Shown piece by piece: positions 5,991-9,280 of a stretch of DNA of 9,280 bases (position 1 is the first letter of the stretch; every line of letters begins with the position of its first letter). This DNA is from Pseudomonadota bacterium. Lineage in GTDB: Bacteria; Pseudomonadota; Gammaproteobacteria; Halothiobacillales; Halothiobacillaceae. The position numbers and the translations under genes are program-made. The stretch lies in contig JAJYPA010000306.1 of the NCBI GenBank assembly GCA_021795795.1, positions 1 to 9,280 of the forward strand. Reading direction: 5' to 3'. The notes beneath the pieces are model-generated. The model searched no databases. It was not told the origin of the DNA and worked only from the letters and a program-made list of their open reading frames with translations.

Positions 5991-6356
5991 ATGACTGCTG
6001 CTGATTTTTCGGACATCTGGTCCCCACCGCTGCCGGGCACGCCAGCGCCGTCGCCTGACGATACGGAGCGGTTCGCCGTCTGGCTGATGCGGACGCGGGG
6101 CGACCCCGAGTGGAACCCCGACCGGGCGGACCATACGATGCCCGCCTGGCGGGACGAAATGACCCGCCTGATCTCTGTTTATCAGAGCTCCAGGGCGATG
6201 GATGATGCTCGCCGTGCGGCTATTCATCACGCCAAACTCATGCACCGTCATTTACTGGATCTGGGTTATCCAGTCAGCGTGGAGCGGGATATGGAGACGT
6301 TTGTCTGGTGGATGGCGCACCGGGAAGGGTGGTTGAACAATCAGCAGAGGTGGTGA
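5991..6356 (+). CDS. Hypothetical protein, 121 aa
   Basis: I do not recognise this protein. It starts at an ATG with AAGGAG (5979-5984) six bases upstream, the best ribosome site in this part of the window. The N-terminus is proline-rich and probably flexible (SPPLPGTPAPSPDD, about 11-24). The remainder looks like a compact helical protein rich in W, M, R and H, with DDARRAAIHHAKLMHRHLLDLG (about 71-92) as a clear amphipathic helix and FVWWMAHREGWL (about 104-115) near the end. No signal peptide or membrane segment is seen. It is the first gene after the structured region, with repeat B in its leader. Its stop codon lies inside the arm-like sequence at 6349-6375. The long minus-strand frame opposite has no ribosome site and biased composition and is discounted. 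Confidence 0.65.
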   Translation: MTAADFSDIWSPPLPGTPAPSPDDTERFAVWLMRTRGDPEWNPDRADHTMPAWRDEMTRLISVYQSSRAMDDARRAAIHHAKLMHRHLLDLGYPVSVERDMETFVWWMAHREGWLNNQQRW

Positions 6357-6425
6357 AGGGTGGTGGGAAAGAAAGATGCCGTCGCCGCCAACGCTGTTCA
6401 ACCCACTGAATAATATCTACAAAGG

Positions 6426-6458
6426 AAAATGGCTCGGTATTTTCAAAGGGCGTGAGGC
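6426..6458 (+). repeat. Dispersed leader repeat, copy C
   Basis: GGCTCGGTATTTTCAA followed by AGGGCGTGAGGC is identical to copy A over 21 bases (6426-6446) and shares the GTGAGGC end after a 2-base insertion. It lies 35 bases before the start of the next gene. GTGAGGC (6452-6458) can pair with GCCTGAC (6465-6471) with one mismatch, close to the ribosome site. The upstream DNA (6349-6408) echoes the region before copy B, including an arm-like sequence and CAACCCAC, so a longer leader block appears duplicated. Confidence 0.7.
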
Positions 6459-6492
6459 AAATGGGCCTGACACATTGAAAGAGGACTTAAAG

Positions 6493-6858
6493 ATGAACGA
6501 GAAAACGATTCGCATGAGTAACGGACGCCCGGTCAGTATCGACCTCGAAAACTGGATCACCTGGGCCACCGCCACCGACTATGACTACGCCAAACACCCC
6601 CACGATTTTCAAAGCTACAGCTCCCTGCACGTCCTGAAAAGGGACGGTAAGGAGAAGTATCTGGTGTTTGGCAAGAGCCACAGTTGCTATGACGGCGGAC
6701 ACACCACCTATGCCGGGATTCTGATCGCCAATGAAGATGAGTTGACGGACGCCATGCGCCAGGTGATGGATGACCTGGGTCTGGTTGACGAAGACGGGAA
6801 CGTGGGCGATCTGCTGCGTAAGTGGGAGCAGGATTTGCCTGCCGTGGACCTGGACTGA
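6493..6858 (+). CDS. Hypothetical acidic protein, 121 aa
   Basis: Not recognised. The frame opens at 6376, but the ATG at 6493 is chosen: AGAGG (6480-6484) lies eight bases upstream and the first 39 codons of the longer frame run through the conserved leader repeat. The protein starts MNEKTIRMSNGRPVSIDLENWITWA, continues through HVLKRDGKEKYLVFGKSHSCYDGG (about 46-69) and has an acidic C-terminal part with many D and E (81-121). The strand-like N-terminal half followed by helices suggests a small soluble alpha/beta protein. No catalytic motif, signal peptide or membrane helix is seen. Small acidic proteins on plasmids include anti-restriction and DNA-mimic proteins, but nothing here specifically supports that. 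Confidence 0.65.
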   Translation: MNEKTIRMSNGRPVSIDLENWITWATATDYDYAKHPHDFQSYSSLHVLKRDGKEKYLVFGKSHSCYDGGHTTYAGILIANEDELTDAMRQVMDDLGLVDEDGNVGDLLRKWEQDLPAVDLD

Positions 6859-6888
6859 CCGGCGTAACTGGGCGGGTGCAGCATCACA

Positions 6889-6933
6889 TGCGCCCCCGCC
6901 CCTGCAGGGCGCAACCCCATTTCTTTTTCCTTT
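6889..6933 (+). terminator. Possible weak terminator between two small genes
   Basis: TGCGCCC (6889-6895) and GGGCGCA (6907-6913) form a 7-bp stem with an 11-base loop, followed after CCCCA by a T-rich tract (TTTCTTTTTCCTTT, 6920-6933). An alternative pairing of GGGCGGG (6870-6876) with CCCGCCC (6895-6901) competes. The T-tract is interrupted and distant, so termination is uncertain. Confidence 0.3.
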
Positions 6934-6961
6934 CACCTACCACCACCAAAGGAGTTTCACC

Positions 6962-7243
6962 ATGAGCAACAGTAATCGCATCACCGAAAACCGGAATCTC
7001 ATCCACGACCTCGCCGTGGCCCAGGCGTCATTTCTGCTGGCGAATCTCGCCCCCGCCGTTTCCGCGAATATCGACCGAGGTGTGCCTATCGAAACGCAGA
7101 GGGACCAGTATCACGCAGATCTGACCGCTATGACCGGCAAGGTCATCGGCGTCATGAGCGACCTCGCCGCCGATGAGCAGGCAATGGAGCACATCCTCGC
7201 CATGGGTCTGAAAATCACGGAGGAGCGGGCGATGGCGGATTAG
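6962..7243 (+). CDS. Hypothetical small helical protein, 93 aa
   Basis: Not recognised. The start ATG at 6962 has AAAGGAG (6948-6954) seven bases upstream. A frame reading from 6770 in the same phase would overlap the preceding gene out of frame and is rejected as an extension. The protein appears almost all helical: LIHDLAVAQASFLLANLAPAVSANI (about 13-37), then RDQYHADLTAMTGKVIGVMSDLAADEQAMEHILAMGLKITEERA (about 47-90). The first helix is moderately hydrophobic but contains H, D and Q, so a membrane segment is unlikely. A small helical oligomer or accessory factor is the most that can be said. The terminator at 7301-7324 follows 58 bases after its stop and closes this block. Confidence 0.65.
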   Translation: MSNSNRITENRNLIHDLAVAQASFLLANLAPAVSANIDRGVPIETQRDQYHADLTAMTGKVIGVMSDLAADEQAMEHILAMGLKITEERAMAD

Positions 7244-7300
7244 GGCCAGCACACCGCCACAAGCACAAACTGCCGCCAGGTTTCGTCATTCCACTGCCAC

Positions 7301-7324
7301 AGCCCGTGATAACGCGGGCTTTTT
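7301..7324 (+). terminator. Intrinsic terminator
   Basis: AGCCCGTG-ATAA-CGCGGGCT (7301-7320) forms an 8-bp stem with one T-G pair and a 4-base loop, followed directly by TTTT. This is a textbook rho-independent terminator. It separates the block of small genes from the cluster that starts at 7398. Confidence 0.85.
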
Positions 7325-7367
7325 CATGCCCGCCTCATAACGATCAGGTGTCCGCGCGCCCTGTACT

Positions 7368-7390
7368 CCATGTGAACATCCACATGGGAG
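7368..7390 (+). promoter_or_regulatory. Hairpin overlapping the ribosome site of the next gene
   Basis: CCATGTG-AACATC-CACATGG (7368-7387) is a perfect 7-bp stem with a 6-base loop. Its last two G are also the first two G of the ribosome site GGGAG (7386-7390), seven bases before the ATG at 7398. If formed in the mRNA it would partly hide the site; as DNA it could be an operator. No good sigma70 promoter is seen in the 73 bases between the preceding terminator and this start. Confidence 0.4.
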
Positions 7391-7397
7391 CAGCGTC

Positions 7398-8495
7398 ATG
7401 GAATCTGAAAATCCGTCTGTTATTAACTCTACTTCAGCAAATCCCAACGCCAGCAAGGCACTGGTCGAGACACTGGTCCCTGCCGGACTGACCGGCGCCG
7501 TTCGCGAAAAGGCGATTGACGCCATGTTTCTGTCGATCAGCGTGCTGCACATGAGCCTGGAAGATGTCCAGCGGCGCATTCAGGAAATCGCCATGGTTCA
7601 TCATCAGCCCCTGGACTCCCCCCAAGTCTGGCTGAAATTCAATCGGGAGGTCCAGGCGCTGTCTCTGATGCGCGACCCGGTCAAGGATCTGGCCCACCGG
7701 CTGCCGCCGAAGGAGCAGTCCGCATTCCTCGCATCGGTTTCTACCGCAAAAAAAGTATTGGGTTACTCACCTGAAGACGTGAAAGAGCTTTTGAGCGTGG
7801 TGCAGATGGGCAACGTCAACAACCCGTCCGGCGCGGCGAAAGCGTTTTCGGAAGGTATTAGCGGCGAGGTTGGGGACCATGCCAACAGCGTGAGCGGCCG
7901 GAATGGCGTGTACTCGTGGGACCAGAAGGCCACCGGTTGGGGCGGTGATGGCCAGGACGGGACCGGCGCGGTTGTCAAGCCGGAGCGCAACATCGCCGAT
8001 GCTGCGACCCCCGCAAAAACGCATGGAGATGGAGAGATGATTGTATCTGGCGGAGACGATGACCGCGATTCGGATCGGGAATCGGAACTGGATCAGGTGG
8101 AAGTGGACGTGGAAACCATTCATCAAAAAGCCGCCAGTCACCTGAATGACCGGAACTACCTTGGGTATCGGACTTTCATGGAAAACGCCGAAATCCTGGA
8201 CACGGATCATAAAGGGCGCGGCAAGGCGGCGAAGAACCGGGATGGCAATGAACAGGAGCCCGAGCGGATTACCGCAAAGCTGAAAATCAACTTGTGGCTG
8301 GCCTCCGACGACAGCGCGCGCGGCGCCATCCCCGACATCATGAAAAAGATTCGGGAGTTGCAGGGTTTGCCGGAGCCATCGGTGATGACCCAAAAAGCTC
8401 TGGAGCGCATGGAAACCCCGCTGGACAAGCTGGTCGCCGACTTCGGCGAAAAGAAGGGTAAACGCCGCGATAACAAACCCGCTCTGGAGCGTTGA
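7398..8495 (+). CDS. Hypothetical protein, 365 aa, two helical regions joined by an acidic linker
   Basis: I do not recognise this protein. Residues about 16-140 look helical (KALVETLVPAGLTGAVREKA, SLEDVQRRIQEIA, then a PPKEQSAFLASVSTAKKVLG stretch). A glycine-rich and polar linker at about 150-215 (NGVYSWDQKATGWGGDGQDG) leads to a strongly acidic run (GGDDDRDSDRESELDQVEVDVE, 218-239). A second charged helical part ends in a basic tail (EKKGKRRDNK, 351-360). No Walker, zinc-binding, relaxase or membrane motif is visible. The start has GGGAG seven bases upstream. It opens a cluster with the 78-aa gene and the partial gene at 8811. The architecture suits a DNA-associated or scaffold protein of a plasmid partition or transfer system, but no family supports this. 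Confidence 0.7.
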   Translation: MESENPSVINSTSANPNASKALVETLVPAGLTGAVREKAIDAMFLSISVLHMSLEDVQRRIQEIAMVHHQPLDSPQVWLKFNREVQALSLMRDPVKDLAHRLPPKEQSAFLASVSTAKKVLGYSPEDVKELLSVVQMGNVNNPSGAAKAFSEGISGEVGDHANSVSGRNGVYSWDQKATGWGGDGQDGTGAVVKPERNIADAATPAKTHGDGEMIVSGGDDDRDSDRESELDQVEVDVETIHQKAASHLNDRNYLGYRTFMENAEILDTDHKGRGKAAKNRDGNEQEPERITAKLKINLWLASDDSARGAIPDIMKKIRELQGLPEPSVMTQKALERMETPLDKLVADFGEKKGKRRDNKPALER

Positions 8496-8577
8496 TCGTT
8501 GAAACACGCGCATCAGGTTCCCGGATGTCCGGTACAAAGATGAGAGCGACGACCATCTATCTACAGGAGCAATCGAC

Positions 8578-8814
8578 ATGAACACAAACGGACTGGCGGT
8601 ACTGAAAAAGAGCAGCACGGACCTGGCCAACCGGCTGGGCGAGCTGGAGCGCAAGGTGGCTGGCGGTGGAAAGGCGAAACCCATCCGGATCAACGGAGCT
8701 TCGCTCGCTGTGGACCGGCTGGCGCGAGACATTCATCGCATATCCGTCGAGGTGGATATTCTGGAGGGCCAGATTCTGGGCCATGCCGACGGCAGCCATA
8801 GTGGTGCCGCATGA
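8578..8814 (+). CDS. Small coiled-coil-like protein, 78 aa
   Basis: Not recognised. The ATG at 8578 has AGGAG (8565-8569) eight bases upstream and the gene lies 82 bases after the 365-aa gene. Two helices with heptad-like hydrophobic spacing, LAVLKKSSTDLANRLGELERKV (about 6-27) and LAVDRLARDIHRISVEVDIL (about 43-62), flank a short GGGKAKPIRING turn, suggesting a helical hairpin or coiled coil that oligomerises or binds a partner. The stop overlaps the next start as ATGA at 8811-8814, so the two products are probably made in balanced amounts. The gap before it (8496-8577) holds a 12-base palindrome CCGGATGTCCGG (8521-8532) but no terminator. Confidence 0.65.
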   Translation: MNTNGLAVLKKSSTDLANRLGELERKVAGGGKAKPIRINGASLAVDRLARDIHRISVEVDILEGQILGHADGSHSGAA

Positions 8815-9280
8815 GCACGGAGAAGGAATTCCACGCCGCCCACCAGGACCTGAACGACTATGTGGACGCCTTCGCCAGGCAGGTGGCCGAACGGGGTTCG
8901 CACCTCGCACCCCAGCATGGGGCTGCAAAAGGTCAACTGGCGCAACTGGCCCAGGACATCAAAAAAGATGCGCAGAACATCGCCACCGGCATGATCTCCA
9001 CCGGCGATGCGGTGGACATCCGGTCGGGCAAGATTGCTCCCGTCGGGAACCCGGATCCCAAGCCATTGCTGGCGCGCGGCCTGACCCGTATTCAGGACGC
9101 CGCGAAATCCCTTGCGGTGAACCTCGCTGACACTGGCAAGCAGGTGCGGGCGTTGGTGAAAGACAAGGTGCCCGGCGCCGACCAGGTGGTGAAAGCCTGG
9201 GACAACGTGTTGGACGCCACCAGTCATTACACGACCTTGGGCATGAAACGATTGACCGGTCTGGCGCACGGCATGGACCC
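8811..9280 (+). CDS. Hypothetical protein, 5' part, open at the window edge
   Basis: An open frame runs from the ATG at 8811, translationally coupled to the 78-aa gene by ATGA, through 156 codons without a stop to the window end. It reads MSTEKEFHAAHQDLNDYVDAF, then LAQLAQDIKKDAQNIATGM (about 43-61), an IRSGKIAPVGNPDPKP linker (about 70-85) and further amphipathic helices rich in A, K, D and V (about 88-135). No catalytic motif appears in the visible part. The composition resembles the other two products of this cluster (helical, charged). Its class depends on sequence to the right of the window: a large C-terminal domain, for example of a transfer protein or toxin, could follow. Confidence 0.65.
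   Translation, partial: MSTEKEFHAAHQDLNDYVDAFARQVAERGSHLAPQHGAAKGQLAQLAQDIKKDAQNIATGMISTGDAVDIRSGKIAPVGNPDPKPLLARGLTRIQDAAKSLAVNLADTGKQVRALVKDKVPGADQVVKAWDNVLDATSHYTTLGMKRLTGLAHGMD

Noticed and set aside
5434..5994. 186-codon plus-strand open frame across the region after the helicase gene
   Set aside because: It begins inside the helicase gene, has no ribosome site, runs through a terminator, a long inverted repeat and a conserved repeat, and its product is an unnatural R/P/T/H-rich sequence.
5643..6251. 202-codon minus-strand open frame
   Set aside because: It overlaps the well-started gene at 5991 and the same structured elements, lacks a ribosome site, and its composition is typical of an antisense shadow.
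310..6458. Reading the four repeats as a CRISPR array or transposon ends
   Set aside because: They are dispersed over 6 kb with genes between, all in one orientation, without regular spacers, inverted ends or a transposase.
6376..6492. Upstream extension of the acidic 121-aa protein to an ATG at 6376
   Set aside because: The extension translates the dispersed repeat, which is non-coding at its other sites, and the internal ATG at 6493 has a good ribosome site.
7767..8732. 321-codon minus-strand open frame over the 365-aa and 78-aa genes
   Set aside because: The plus-strand genes have good ribosome sites and coupled overlaps. The minus frame spans two genes and an intergenic gap without any supporting signal.

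Overview
The window looks like a stretch of backbone from a plasmid or integrative/conjugative element of a moderately GC-rich Gram-negative bacterium, most likely a proteobacterium. The evidence is a StbD/Phd-type antitoxin gene, a pair of DnaA boxes in an AT-rich gap, a very large plasmid-type primase/helicase-like protein, dense short genes with 4-nt overlaps, and structured intergenic DNA. Ribosome binding sites are canonical (AGGAG/GGAG) and the one clear promoter is sigma70-like. I see no tRNA, rRNA, CRISPR array, transposase, integrase or relaxase. The species cannot be named from the sequence alone.

Layout. (1) 1-217, minus strand: a Phd/YefM antitoxin of the StbD type, cut by the left edge; its toxin would lie further left. 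It has a good sigma70 promoter (259-287) with a palindrome in the spacer. (2) 288-535: AT-rich non-coding DNA with one copy (A) of a dispersed repeat and two tandem DnaA boxes (450-469), an origin candidate. (3) 536-1862, plus strand: three genes coupled by GTGA and ATGA overlaps, encoding a two-helix membrane protein, an AlpA/excisionase-like winged-helix protein with a GRPRK tail, and a second small protein whose C-terminus may have a similar fold. (4) 1863-2014: leader with a diverged repeat copy (D) and a strong hairpin. (5) 2015-5479: a 1154-residue protein with a primase-like N-terminus containing a degenerate Toprim-like segment, followed by an XPD/DinG-like SF2 helicase with four cysteines between the Walker motifs.

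(6) 5480-5990: about 510 bases without a gene, full of structure: A-tracts at near-helical spacing, two back-to-back hairpins, a strong terminator, a long inverted repeat and repeat copy B. (7) 5991-7243: three small unrecognised genes (121, 121 and 93 aa), the first two preceded by repeat copies B and C. (8) A clean terminator (7301-7324) ends this block. (9) 7398-9280: a second unrecognised plus-strand cluster of 365 aa, 78 aa and at least 156 aa; the last is open at the right edge.

How it may work together (inference): DnaA boxes, repeats, the large primase/helicase-like protein and small DNA-binding proteins together suggest a replication and copy-control module stabilised by a toxin-antitoxin pair. 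The repeat shared by the leaders at about 310, 1914, 5902 and 6426 would be the natural common control element, either a regulator-binding site or a structured RNA leader. It is the most interesting unexplained signal in the window.
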